Shown piece after piece: positions 16,769 through 25,174 of a stretch of DNA of 64,000 nt. Position numbers and translations under genes: made by a program. Each line of letters begins with the position of its first letter. Within the stretch, counting starts at the first letter, position 1. The notes beneath the pieces are model-generated. The model made no database searches. It saw only the letters and a list, made by a program, of their open reading frames with translations, and was not told the origin of the DNA. Source of the DNA: Palsa-851 sp035534435 (GTDB taxonomy: Bacteria > Chloroflexota > Dormibacteria > Aeolococcales > Aeolococcaceae); contig DATLRX010000014.1 in assembly GCA_035534435.1 (NCBI GenBank), positions 6,873-70,872 of the forward strand, read 5' to 3'.

Positions 16769-17932
16769 TCAGGGATAGATGAGGCGCGCTTCTCCGGGGA
16801 ACAGCCAGCCGAGACCGTCCAGGAGGCGGTCACGCCAGTTGATCCAGTTGTGGCCGTCGAGGGCTTCGACAACCTTCAAGGTCCCGGCCATCTGCTCCAG
16901 CACGCCGACCATTGCGCGGTCCGGTTCGGCGAGCGGCTCGAACACGCCGTAGGTCATGAAGACGCGCTCGGTGACCATCGGTGGGCCCTCGCGGACCTTG
17001 TTGACGAACCGGATGACGGGCTCGAACACGCGACCATAGCTGTGCTCGCCCGGCTCACCGGTGAAGCGCAGCGACGGTGACTCGAGAAGCAGACCTCCGT
17101 AGAAGCCCGGCGCCCGGACGGCGGCGGCGAGCGACGCGACGCCGCCGAAGCTCGCGCCCATCAGCACGCGGGCGCTCGGGGCGCCGCGCAACTGGAACGT
17201 CCCCTCGAGTTGCGGCACCAGCTCGCTGGTGAGGAAGCGGCTGTGGGCGAGGCTTGCGGCATATTCCCGGAGACGGTCTCCGGGGTGCGTGAAGACCACG
17301 AGACAGTCCGCGATGAGGCGGCGGTGCATGAGGTTGTCGAGCACCGTTCCCATCGACGAATGGTTGAGGAAGTCACCGCCGTCGTGCACGATGAGCAGCG
17401 GCAGGCGCCGGTCGCGCCGCCTGCGCGCCGGGACATACACCGTGACGTGCGCCTCGCGACGCAGCGCCTTGCTCGCGATGCGCAGGTCGGCAAGCTCGCC
17501 CGGCACCGCCGCGGGGTCCGGGTACGTCCAGTCGGGTCGCGCATAGCCGTCGGCTTCGAGCACGGACTGCGACCCGATGGCGTCGGACACCGCGTTCTGG
17601 TTGAGCGGATCGTTCATGCTCTCCGCGCTGTCGCCGCGGCGGACGAGCATCCGGTACTGAATGCGTGCACCGCGCGGCAGCTCGATGCTCGCGTGCCACA
17701 GGTCCGTGCCCTTCATCCGGCGAAGCGGCAGTGGGATGGGCACCCCCATGATACGGTGCTCGACGCCGACCCAGTCGGCCTCCCCTCGCCAGAGGAACGT
17801 GCACGTCGATCCTTCGACGAGCGGGACCGAGTGATCGCGCAGCAGCTGGTCGATCGCCTCGGGAGAGGCGCCGTCGTTGCGAAGCCTGGCGAGGGCGTGC
17901 TGAGGCTGCGAGGGCGCAGGGCTCACGCTCAA
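16769..17932 (-). CDS. Enterochelin-esterase-like hydrolase with N-terminal Fes-type domain
   Basis: 387 aa. An N-terminal beta-sandwich (about residues 40-100, similar to the Fes N-terminal domain) precedes the hydrolase core with Ser261 in GASFG and a C-terminal GHNWINWRD segment holding catalytic His361. This is the Fes layout, but the surrounding genes contain no siderophore NRPS, so ferric-siderophore hydrolysis is only one option; hydrolysis of another ester or amide is equally possible. Its start overlaps the stop of the upstream amidotransferase-like gene by 4 bases, indicating coupling. Confidence 0.82.
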   Translation of the reverse strand: MSVSPAPSQPQHALARLRNDGASPEAIDQLLRDHSVPLVEGSTCTFLWRGEADWVGVEHRIMGVPIPLPLRRMKGTDLWHASIELPRGARIQYRMLVRRGDSAESMNDPLNQNAVSDAIGSQSVLEADGYARPDWTYPDPAAVPGELADLRIASKALRREAHVTVYVPARRRRDRRLPLLIVHDGGDFLNHSSMGTVLDNLMHRRLIADCLVVFTHPGDRLREYAASLAHSRFLTSELVPQLEGTFQLRGAPSARVLMGASFGGVASLAAAVRAPGFYGGLLLESPSLRFTGEPGEHSYGRVFEPVIRFVNKVREGPPMVTERVFMTYGVFEPLAEPDRAMVGVLEQMAGTLKVVEALDGHNWINWRDRLLDGLGWLFPGEARLIYP

Positions 17933-18858
17933 GCCGCCTCCGTCCCCCGCACGAGGCGGCCGTCGGGAGCGACGACCCCGACAGTGCCGAGGTCAGCGGG
18001 CAGGCCGGCGCTCAACTCGAGACGGTCGCCGGCGTCGAGAACGACACACACGCGCGGAGCGAACCGTGCTGCGAGCAACGCGCGCGCATCGGCGTCGTGT
18101 CCGTGCAGCCGCTCCGACACCGGGAGCGCGACGAGGCCGCGGGCCACGCCGATGCCGATGTCGTAGAGCTCCGCGGGTCGCGCGGCGGGATCGTCGTCGT
18201 CGATCACGACAATGTGCTCGGAGATCGCCATGCAACCCGATGACCAGACGAGCAGCGGCTGCGCTTCGATGAGCGCCGCGAGGTTGCAGAGATGCAGGCA
18301 GTCGTTCAGCACGCCAACATGGCCGCCGGCAATCGCGATCGCGGCGCACTCCCCCACGATCGACGCGACCTCATCGCGATGCCGGCTGATCATCGACCGA
18401 TGGTGCGGGGGGTGCGTGGCGTGGAAACGGTCGTACGCGGCCGCCATCGCCGCAGCGTGCGACTCGTCGATCGTGCGCACCGCCTCGATGGCGGCCGTGA
18501 GCTGCTCGCCCGCCCCGCCTGGTGTACCGGCGAAGCGCTTGCGCATCACATCGACGCCGTCGAGCGCGGCGCGCACCCTGCGCTGGTACTGCTCGCGCAG
18601 GTCGTCGAGCTGCGTCCGCAGCAGACGCTCGGCCTCGGCATACTCGGAGTCGCTGCTGAGCACATCGAGCCGACGCCCGTACAGCCCGAGGTTGCGCGAG
18701 CCACCGCCGAGACGGCGGTCGATCTCCGCGTCGTTTCGCTCACCCTCCTCCCATCCGGCGGTGATCAGGGCCACCGGACCGTCGACACCGAAGGCCTCGA
18801 TCTCCGCCGCAAGGTCGACCTCGTCGTTGAGTGGACCGAGCAGCGTCACCCGCCTCAC
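17929..18858 (-). CDS. Type 1 glutamine amidotransferase-like / peptidase S51-like protein
   Basis: 309 aa. An alpha/beta Rossmann-like N-terminus starting VTLLGP, a long central helical segment (about 75-150) and a C-terminal part with AIAGGHVGVL and a VWSSGCMA segment where S51/cyanophycinase-like proteins carry GWSAGAM. The nucleophile position is therefore altered or uncertain. Cyanophycinase relatives hydrolyse isopeptide bonds, which would suit a cluster of amide-forming ligases. GTG start overlapping the stop of the upstream ATP-grasp gene (GTGA). Assignment is tentative beyond the superfamily. Confidence 0.65.
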   Translation of the reverse strand: MRRVTLLGPLNDEVDLAAEIEAFGVDGPVALITAGWEEGERNDAEIDRRLGGGSRNLGLYGRRLDVLSSDSEYAEAERLLRTQLDDLREQYQRRVRAALDGVDVMRKRFAGTPGGAGEQLTAAIEAVRTIDESHAAAMAAAYDRFHATHPPHHRSMISRHRDEVASIVGECAAIAIAGGHVGVLNDCLHLCNLAALIEAQPLLVWSSGCMAISEHIVVIDDDDPAARPAELYDIGIGVARGLVALPVSERLHGHDADARALLAARFAPRVCVVLDAGDRLELSAGLPADLGTVGVVAPDGRLVRGTEAA

Positions 18859-20075
18859 GAGGCGCGCACGTGGACCGTCTCACCGACGACGTTGAGCATG
18901 TGGTGCACGGTGTCGAAGTCGGGATGGGCCATGCGGATCCAGGCGTTCGCCATGTAGCCGGCCTCGACCGGCTGAGTCGCGGTGCCACTGGGAAGGTGCG
19001 TGTCCAGGATCCACTGGCCGAACTGGCGCTGTATGTCTTCGAGTCCCTCGTAGTGCGTGATCGTCCCGTCGCGATCCGGCCGGAGCGCGACGATTCCCGC
19101 GGACAGGCGGCGCGACAGCGGCCGGTCGACCGCGTGATGGACGATCGTGTTCGCCCACTCGCGGTAGATGTCGATGTCGTTCCCCGCCGCGTAGAGGTCC
19201 CAGGCGCGAACACCGGGCGGACGGCAGCCGATCTCGCTGAAGCGCAAGCCCTTGGGTCCGAAGAACCACTCCATGTGCGTCGCCGACGTGCCGATGCCGA
19301 GCGCGTCGATGGCACGCAGCCCGAGCTCGCGCACCTGCTCGTAGTCGCGGTTGGTGTCGACCTGGTTCGTCGAGACGAACTGCGGGCTGATCCAGCGCTC
19401 GCGCATCGCCTCGAGCACGTTCGGGAAGTAGTGCGAGATGAAGTCGTACGCGGGGTGGCCGTCGATGCTGATGGTGTCGTAGAAGCCTTCGTGGCCCTCG
19501 ACGAACTCCTCCACCGCCACGTCCTGCGCGCCGGATGCGCCGAGCGCCGCAAGCGCCCGCTCGAGCTCGGCATCGGAGTCGACCCGGCTCGTCCCGGATG
19601 CCCCCGCCGCCGCACGCGGTTTGAGGATGAGCGGGTACCCGACCTGCGCGGCAAACGCCAGCACCTCTGCGGAGGAGCTCGCTCCGGTGGACTGTGCGGT
19701 GGCAATCCCGGCATCGCGCAGCGCGTCCTTCATCGCAGGCTTGTCGCGGCAGAGATATGCCGTGCGGACCGACGTCCCGGGAATGCCGCACGCCTCGCGC
19801 GCGTGGGCCGCCGACATCGTGTGCGCCTCGATGGTCGACTCGAGCGCGTCGATCCAGACCCTGCTCTGGGCAAAGCGCACGGCCTCCACCAGGGCGTCGA
19901 CGTCCGTGACGTTGGGGACCTGCTGGTAGTGGAACATCCAGTCGCGAAGCTCCTGGTCGAGGAAGTCGACCGGGCGCTCGCCGATGCCGATGACGTTGGC
20001 TCCCGCGGCAGCGAGTCCGCGCACGAACTCGCGCTGGTTCGGCGGAAAGGCCGGCTCGACGAAGATGATGTTCAC
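18855..20075 (-). CDS. ATP-grasp ligase, paralogue A
   Basis: 406 aa. An N-terminal pre-ATP-grasp domain (about 1-105), then an ATP-grasp fold with the substrate/ATP lysine segment YPLILKPRAAAG, a VEEFVEGHE lid region and the metal-ligand region THMEWF...FSEIGCRPPG. The same THMEWF/RP-x-GA signature recurs in the two proteins encoded divergently at 20141-22590, so the three are paralogues. The family forms amide or peptide bonds through acyl-phosphate. GTG start; the gene faces paralogue B across a 65-base gap and heads the run to 15997. Confidence 0.88.
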   Translation of the reverse strand: MNIIFVEPAFPPNQREFVRGLAAAGANVIGIGERPVDFLDQELRDWMFHYQQVPNVTDVDALVEAVRFAQSRVWIDALESTIEAHTMSAAHAREACGIPGTSVRTAYLCRDKPAMKDALRDAGIATAQSTGASSSAEVLAFAAQVGYPLILKPRAAAGASGTSRVDSDAELERALAALGASGAQDVAVEEFVEGHEGFYDTISIDGHPAYDFISHYFPNVLEAMRERWISPQFVSTNQVDTNRDYEQVRELGLRAIDALGIGTSATHMEWFFGPKGLRFSEIGCRPPGVRAWDLYAAGNDIDIYREWANTIVHHAVDRPLSRRLSAGIVALRPDRDGTITHYEGLEDIQRQFGQWILDTHLPSGTATQPVEAGYMANAWIRMAHPDFDTVHHMLNVVGETVHVRAS

Positions 20076-20140
20076 GCGGGAGATCCTACCCGCAGCAGGC
20101 CACGGTCCTGAGGCCCGGCTGCCTACACTCGCGGCGTCAC
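20076..20140. promoter_or_regulatory. Divergent promoter region between ATP-grasp paralogues
   Basis: The 65-base gap must drive both arms of the ligase cluster. On the plus strand a TACACT -10-like element (20124-20129) lies 11 bases before the ATG at 20141; no Shine-Dalgarno is visible. I see no clear operator palindrome. Confidence 0.5.
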
Positions 20141-21370
20141 ATGCCGAATGCCGTGTTCGTCGCCCCGTTCCTCCTGCCCGCGACCGTGCGCTTCATCGCG
20201 GCCGCAGCGTCGCTCCCCGATGTCCGGCTCGGGCTGATCAGCCAGGACCCTGAACAGCGTCTCGGCGACGATCTCCGTACCGCGCTTGCCGGCCATTTCC
20301 GGGTGAACGACGGCACCGATCCGCAGCAGATCGCCGATGCGACGCGCGCGCTCTCACGTCATCTCGGGGGCGTCGACCGGCTCATCGGGATGCTCGAACA
20401 GCTGCAGGTGCCCCTCGGCGAGGTGCGCGACGCACTCGCGATCCCCGGCATGGGCGCGGAGGTCGCCAGGAACTTTCGCGACAAGGCACGGATGAAGACC
20501 GTCTTCGAAACGCACGGCGTTCCCTGCGCCCGTCACCGCCTCGTGCACGATGCCGGCGAGGCGCAGGCGGCCGCGGCGGAGCTTGGCTATCCCGTCGTCG
20601 CCAAGCCGCCTGCAGGCGCCGGCGCACGCTCGACCTTTCGCATCGACGGCGACGAGCACCTCGGTGAGTGGCTCCGGGCCGACCCGCCGAGCGACCACGT
20701 CCCGGTCCTCCTCGAGCAGATGGTCGTCGGCGAAGAGCACAGCTTCGACAGCGTGCTGATCGACGGGGAATGCGTCTGGCATTCAATCTCGCGATACCTG
20801 CCGACACCGCTCGAGGTGCTCGAGAACCCCTGGATCCAGTGGGCTGTGCTGCTCCCACGCGACATCGCGACGCCGGAGTACGACGTCATCCGCAGTGAGG
20901 GCGTGCGCGGGCTTCGCGCGCTGGGACTGCGCACGGGACTCACGCACATGGAGTGGTTCCGTCGCGCCGGCGACGACATCGCGATCAGTGAGGTCGCGGC
21001 GCGACCGCCGGGTGCCCAGTTCACCTCGCTGCTGTCGTACGCGCATGACATCGACATGTACGCGGCGTGGGCGCGGCTCGAGATCTCCGGCACCTTCGAG
21101 CCGCCCGAGCGGCGCTACTCGGTCGGGGCGGCATACCTGCGCGGCCAGGGAAGCGGCACAGTGCTCGCTGTGCACGGGCTCGACGTCCTTCAGCGCGAGC
21201 TCGGCGACATCGTCGTCGAGGCCGTGGTCCCGCGCCCGGGGCAGGCCTCAACCGGCACGTACGAGGGCGAAGGGCACGTCGTGCTGCGCCATCCCGACAC
21301 CGGGGTCGTCGAAGCGGGGTTGCGCCGAGTCGTCGAGGTTGCACGGGTCGAGCTCGGAGAGATGTCGTGA
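20141..21370 (+). CDS. ATP-grasp ligase, paralogue B
   Basis: 409 aa with the same layout as paralogue A: N-terminal Rossmann-like domain (it begins NAVFVAPFLLP), then the ATP-grasp core with the YPVVAKPPAGAGA lysine segment, LLEQMVVGEE, and the THMEWFRR...ISEVAARPPGA metal-binding segment. A C-terminal region of about 90 residues contains RYSVGAAYLR. The substrate is unknown. Its stop overlaps the GTG of paralogue C, so B and C are translationally coupled. Confidence 0.88.
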   Translation: MPNAVFVAPFLLPATVRFIAAAASLPDVRLGLISQDPEQRLGDDLRTALAGHFRVNDGTDPQQIADATRALSRHLGGVDRLIGMLEQLQVPLGEVRDALAIPGMGAEVARNFRDKARMKTVFETHGVPCARHRLVHDAGEAQAAAAELGYPVVAKPPAGAGARSTFRIDGDEHLGEWLRADPPSDHVPVLLEQMVVGEEHSFDSVLIDGECVWHSISRYLPTPLEVLENPWIQWAVLLPRDIATPEYDVIRSEGVRGLRALGLRTGLTHMEWFRRAGDDIAISEVAARPPGAQFTSLLSYAHDIDMYAAWARLEISGTFEPPERRYSVGAAYLRGQGSGTVLAVHGLDVLQRELGDIVVEAVVPRPGQASTGTYEGEGHVVLRHPDTGVVEAGLRRVVEVARVELGEMS

Positions 21371-22590
21371 CCGCGACCGTGTTGATGATCTCTCCGGGCT
21401 ACCCGGCCGAGATGCCCTTCTTCACGCGCGGTCTGGCTCGCGCCGGCGCACGCGTCATCGGTGCCGGCGACCAACCCGTCATGGCGTTGCCGGAGATGGC
21501 GCGCGACCACCTCATGGACTACTGGCAGACCCCGTCGTTCGCGCACGAGGACGCGATCGTGCACGAGGTCGCACAGCGCGCGGCGGGGCTCCGCATCGAT
21601 GTCGTGGCATCGCTGTGGGAGCCGACGATGCTGCTCGCGGCGCGCATTCGCGAACGCCTCGGCATTCCGGGGATGACCGTCGAGCAGACCATCCCCTTCC
21701 GTGACAAGGAGACGATGAAGCAGGTGCTCGACGCGGCGGGGATTCGCACGCCACACCACTACCGCTCGGGAACCGCCGCGGGCGTCCGCGAGGCGGTGGA
21801 ACGCATCGGCTATCCGATCATCGTCAAGCCGATCGCCGGAGCCGGGTCCGCGAGCACGTTTCGTGTCGATGGCCCCGAGGACCTGGAGCGCGTGCTCCCG
21901 CAGCTGCGACATGTCGCGGAGGTCAGCGTCGAGGAGTTCATCGACGGCTCGGAGTACACGTACGACACCATCTGCTCGGACGGTGAGGTGCTGTTCGACA
22001 ACGTCTGCTGGTACCGGCCACGTCCGCTCATCGCGCGTCAGCTGGAGTGGATCAGCCCCGTCACCGTGGTCATGCGCGACATCGATGCGGCGAACCTCGC
22101 AAACGGACGCTCGATGGGACGCGACGTCCTGCGGGCGCTCGGATTCCACGACGGCTTCACGCACATGGAGTGGTTCCGCACCGCGAGCGGCGAGGTGGTC
22201 TTCGGAGAGATCGGGGCGCGCCCGGCGGGCGCGCGCACCGTCGACACCATGAACTTCGCGAACGACGTGGACCTGTTCCAGCAATGTGCGGAGGCGGTCC
22301 TCCACGGGCGCCTGTCCGAGCCGATCGAACGCCGGTACAACGCCGCGTCCATCTTCAAACGCGCGCAGGGAGGTGGACGCATCGCGCGCATCGAGGGACT
22401 CTCCAACCTGCTCGGCGACTACGGCGAATGGATCTGCGCGATCGATCTGCTTCCCATCGGCGCGCCGCGGCGCGACTGGCTCATGACCCTGATCTCCGAC
22501 GGCATGGTGATCGTTCGGCACCCGGACCTGGACACCTGCATCGAGATCGCCGACCGGTTCGCGACGGAGCTGCAGATCTACGCGGACTGA
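21367..22590 (+). CDS. ATP-grasp ligase, paralogue C
   Basis: 407 aa from GTG 21367 (GTGA overlap with paralogue B). N-terminal domain to about residue 115; the ATP-grasp core has YPIIVKPIAGAGSAS, VEEFIDGSE, and THMEWFRT...FGEIGARPAGAR. It is clearly homologous to A and B but not identical, suggesting successive ligations with different substrates in one pathway. The 3' side is followed by a MarR-like remnant and then the convergent hydrolase/GCS2/ATP-grasp-like run. Confidence 0.88.
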   Translation: MTATVLMISPGYPAEMPFFTRGLARAGARVIGAGDQPVMALPEMARDHLMDYWQTPSFAHEDAIVHEVAQRAAGLRIDVVASLWEPTMLLAARIRERLGIPGMTVEQTIPFRDKETMKQVLDAAGIRTPHHYRSGTAAGVREAVERIGYPIIVKPIAGAGSASTFRVDGPEDLERVLPQLRHVAEVSVEEFIDGSEYTYDTICSDGEVLFDNVCWYRPRPLIARQLEWISPVTVVMRDIDAANLANGRSMGRDVLRALGFHDGFTHMEWFRTASGEVVFGEIGARPAGARTVDTMNFANDVDLFQQCAEAVLHGRLSEPIERRYNAASIFKRAQGGGRIARIEGLSNLLGDYGEWICAIDLLPIGAPRRDWLMTLISDGMVIVRHPDLDTCIEIADRFATELQIYAD

Positions 22591-22629
22591 CGGTTGCGCG
22601 GATGAGTCGCCGGCCGTGGTGCCTGCTGT

Positions 22630-22896
22630 CTATCGTCCGGCTTTGGTGCGGTTCGCGCCCGCACCAGCACCATGGCGACGGCGAAGCGCGATCGGTGGCG
22701 CCGGACGCGCGTTCGTCGCCTCGGCGTTCGCGCGGAGCTTCGCGAGCGTCTGGATGAGGTGCTCACGGTCGGCTTCGCTGATGCCATCCGTCGGGTCGAT
22801 CGAGGTTGCGTGCACCTGGGCAAGCATCGGACCGACGAGCGCCCGAGCCTCGCCCGTGATGAGGACGTGCGAGCGAGGTGCAGCAGAACCTCGCCC
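22630..22896 (-). pseudogene. Possible MarR-type regulator C-terminal remnant
   Basis: An open stretch directly downstream of, and in frame with, the alpha/beta hydrolase stop codon, without its own start at the 5' end. The translation (ITGEARALV, then EADREHLIQTLAKL) resembles the C-terminal dimerisation helix of MarR regulators. A shorter ORF starting at ATG 22827 could be expressed. It fills most of the 22591-22896 gap; nothing else is visible there. This is a weak call from pattern only. Confidence 0.35.
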
Positions 22897-23949
22897 TCAG
22901 CTCGCGGATGCCAGGAACTCGAAGAACAGCGTCTTCCAGCGCTCTGCCGCGTCGAACAGCGGACCGTGCCCGGAGCCCTCGAACATCTCGATGCGCACTC
23001 GACCACCCGAGTCCCGATAGCGCTCGAGCACAGCGCGGATCTGCGCCACCATCGGCTGCGGGGCGAAGACCTCGTCTCCCGGCCAGCCCGGGATGACGCC
23101 CATCCTGCCGAGGGTGCCCATCTCCCACGCGGAGTTGTCGGAGACCACGATGTCAGCGGTGCCGTGCGTCCAGAGGACCGGCGGCTTGGGATCGACGTCG
23201 ACGATGCCGGACCAGTTGCAGTATTTCCCCGACAGCGCATTGAGGATGCCGCGCGTTCCCGGGGCGATGCCCGGCCAGTTCTCGGAGGTCGTCGTGTCGC
23301 CGGGGTACCCGTCATCGCCGGTCTCCGACTTGAGGATCTCCTCGACGAGCATGTCCTCACGGTCTGCCGGCTCGCGATGCGCCGGCGCCCAGTACGAGCT
23401 GTTCATGACATTGCGCGGCGACACCGGCGAGCCCGACGAGGTGTCGTGCGCCGCGATGTGCTGCGTGAACTCGGCATTGCCCGTGCCTCCCCCCGAACCC
23501 GCGTAGTCGGGGAAGCAGGGCGTCCCGTCGAGCCGCACACCGCCGAAGCCGTACGGCGACACCGGGTCGATGAAGGTGAGGGATGCAACCGGACGGTCCT
23601 GCGCGTAGTTCGCGATTGCCGCGCCGCCGGTCGACCATCCGACGAGATGCACCGGTCGGGTGATCCCGAGCGCGCGGACGAGGGAGAATGTGTCGTCAGC
23701 CCAGTCGCGCAACCCGCGCGTGGCATCGATCGGGATGCGCTCCGTGTCGCCGAATCCGCGCATGTCCGGTGCGATGCACCGGTAGCGCTCCGGCGCGGCG
23801 ACCATCACGTGCTCCCAGAAGCGGCTCGTGGCGAGGTTGCCGTGGATGAGAACGACGGGTATGCCGTCTGACGGTCCCGACTCGATGTAGCGCATGCGCA
23901 GACGATCGGTCTGCGCCGTTGCCCCACGAACGCCGTCCGGGAGGTTCAT
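22897..23949 (-). CDS. Alpha/beta hydrolase
   Basis: 350 aa. Classic hydrolase-fold motifs: oxyanion HGNLATS (about residue 36), nucleophile Ser106 in GWSTG, Asp in WTHGTADIVV and His in GSGHGPLF near the C-terminus. The long lid insertion (about 130-220) suggests a sizeable substrate. Cytoplasmic, no signal peptide. It is encoded 18 bases downstream of the GCS2-family ligase in the same direction, and the GGAG upstream of its ATG supports that start. It is probably a deprotecting, esterase or thioesterase-like step in the ligase cluster. Confidence 0.88.
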   Translation of the reverse strand: MNLPDGVRGATAQTDRLRMRYIESGPSDGIPVVLIHGNLATSRFWEHVMVAAPERYRCIAPDMRGFGDTERIPIDATRGLRDWADDTFSLVRALGITRPVHLVGWSTGGAAIANYAQDRPVASLTFIDPVSPYGFGGVRLDGTPCFPDYAGSGGGTGNAEFTQHIAAHDTSSGSPVSPRNVMNSSYWAPAHREPADREDMLVEEILKSETGDDGYPGDTTTSENWPGIAPGTRGILNALSGKYCNWSGIVDVDPKPPVLWTHGTADIVVSDNSAWEMGTLGRMGVIPGWPGDEVFAPQPMVAQIRAVLERYRDSGGRVRIEMFEGSGHGPLFDAAERWKTLFFEFLASAS

Positions 23950-23967
23950 CCCATCAGCTCCGGCAGC

Positions 23968-25161
23968 TCAGTCCGCGGCGGCGACCGCGCGCGTGCCCAC
24001 CGCCTGCAGCGACTGGGCACGCGGCGCGGGCCTATCGCTGCGCAGCTCCTCGATGAGGCCGTCGACGACGTCGCGGAGCGACCCACCCGCGTCGACGATC
24101 TCGCGCTGGCGGATGTAGCTCGACCCGCGCTCCATGATGTCCATCGCGCCGCGGAGCTCAGCCGTGCAGCCGAGCCGCGCAGCCACCGGCGTCAGATCCT
24201 CGACCAGCTCGCGGATGGCCTGGCGCAACGGAACGGTGGTGCCGCCTTCGTCGACGATGATCGACGCGTCGAGACCGTGCCGCGCCGCGCGCCACTTGTT
24301 CTCGCGTACGAGCCAGGCGCGTGGAGTCGGCAGCGTGTAGCCGCGGTCGATCATGGTGTCGAACTGGTGCACCAGGCACTGGCTCAACGCGGCGACGACA
24401 CCGACCTCGCGCAGCGTCGGGATGCCGTCGCACACGCGGATCTCGACCGTGCCGAAGCTCGGATGCGGACGGATGTCCCACCAGACCTCGCGAATCGTCT
24501 TGATGGTGTGCGACGAGATCAGCGTGTCCATGAGCTGCTCGAACTGCGGCCATCCACTCAGCTGCCACGGCGGGCCGGCCGTCGGCAGGCTCTCGAACAC
24601 CTTGGAGCGCCACGAGGCCATGCCGGTGTCATGCCCCATCCAGTACGGGCTCGACGCCGACAGCGCGAGGAAATGCGGGATGTACGCGGAGAGCGCGTTG
24701 ACCATCGCGATGGCCTTCTCCCCGCTTCGCACGCCGACGTGGACGTGGATGCCGAAGATCTGCATCTGCTTCGCGGGCCATTGCATGTCGTTGACGAGCC
24801 GCTGATAGCGCGGGTCGGGACTGATCTCCTGGAGGGCCGGGTCGCTGAATGGATGCGTCCCCGAGCACATGAGGTCGAGGTTGCGCGGCTCGGTGTGCTG
24901 TCGCAACTCGGCCATCGTCGCGGCGAGATCCGCGACCGCGGCGCCGGCGTTCTCGCAGATACCGGTGATGATCTCCACCGTCGACTGAAGGAGCTCCTTC
25001 TTGGCCTTCGGATGGCCGGCTTCACCGAACGGATCGCCCATCTCCGTGAGGATCTCGTGCGCCCCCTTGACGAGCTCGCGCGAGTCGTGATCGATGAGCT
25101 CGAGCTCCATCTCCACGCCGATCGTGGGGCGAGGGCTGGAGACGAATTCGATCATGGTCAT
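23968..25161 (-). CDS. GCS2-family carboxylate-amine ligase (YbdK-like)
   Basis: 397 aa from ATG 25161. Begins TIGVEMELELID, the glutamate-cysteine ligase 2 signature; further family motifs are FGIHVHVGV, a WWDIRPHPSFGTVEIRVCD segment and NKWRAARHGL. Family members activate a gamma-carboxylate (often glutamate) with ATP and join it to an amine. True GCS2 makes gamma-Glu-Cys; YbdK homologues have weak or other activity. It is placed between an ATP-grasp-like gene and a hydrolase, which supports a dedicated small amide or peptide pathway. A second ATG at 25155 is equally possible. Confidence 0.9.
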   Translation of the reverse strand: MTMIEFVSSPRPTIGVEMELELIDHDSRELVKGAHEILTEMGDPFGEAGHPKAKKELLQSTVEIITGICENAGAAVADLAATMAELRQHTEPRNLDLMCSGTHPFSDPALQEISPDPRYQRLVNDMQWPAKQMQIFGIHVHVGVRSGEKAIAMVNALSAYIPHFLALSASSPYWMGHDTGMASWRSKVFESLPTAGPPWQLSGWPQFEQLMDTLISSHTIKTIREVWWDIRPHPSFGTVEIRVCDGIPTLREVGVVAALSQCLVHQFDTMIDRGYTLPTPRAWLVRENKWRAARHGLDASIIVDEGGTTVPLRQAIRELVEDLTPVAARLGCTAELRGAMDIMERGSSYIRQREIVDAGGSLRDVVDGLIEELRSDRPAPRAQSLQAVGTRAVAAAD

Positions 25162-25174
25162 GGGGAACTGGACT

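Noticed and set aside
16769..17932. Siderophore locus based on the Fes-like hydrolase
   Set aside because: No NRPS, NIS synthetase or siderophore transporter genes are present nearby.
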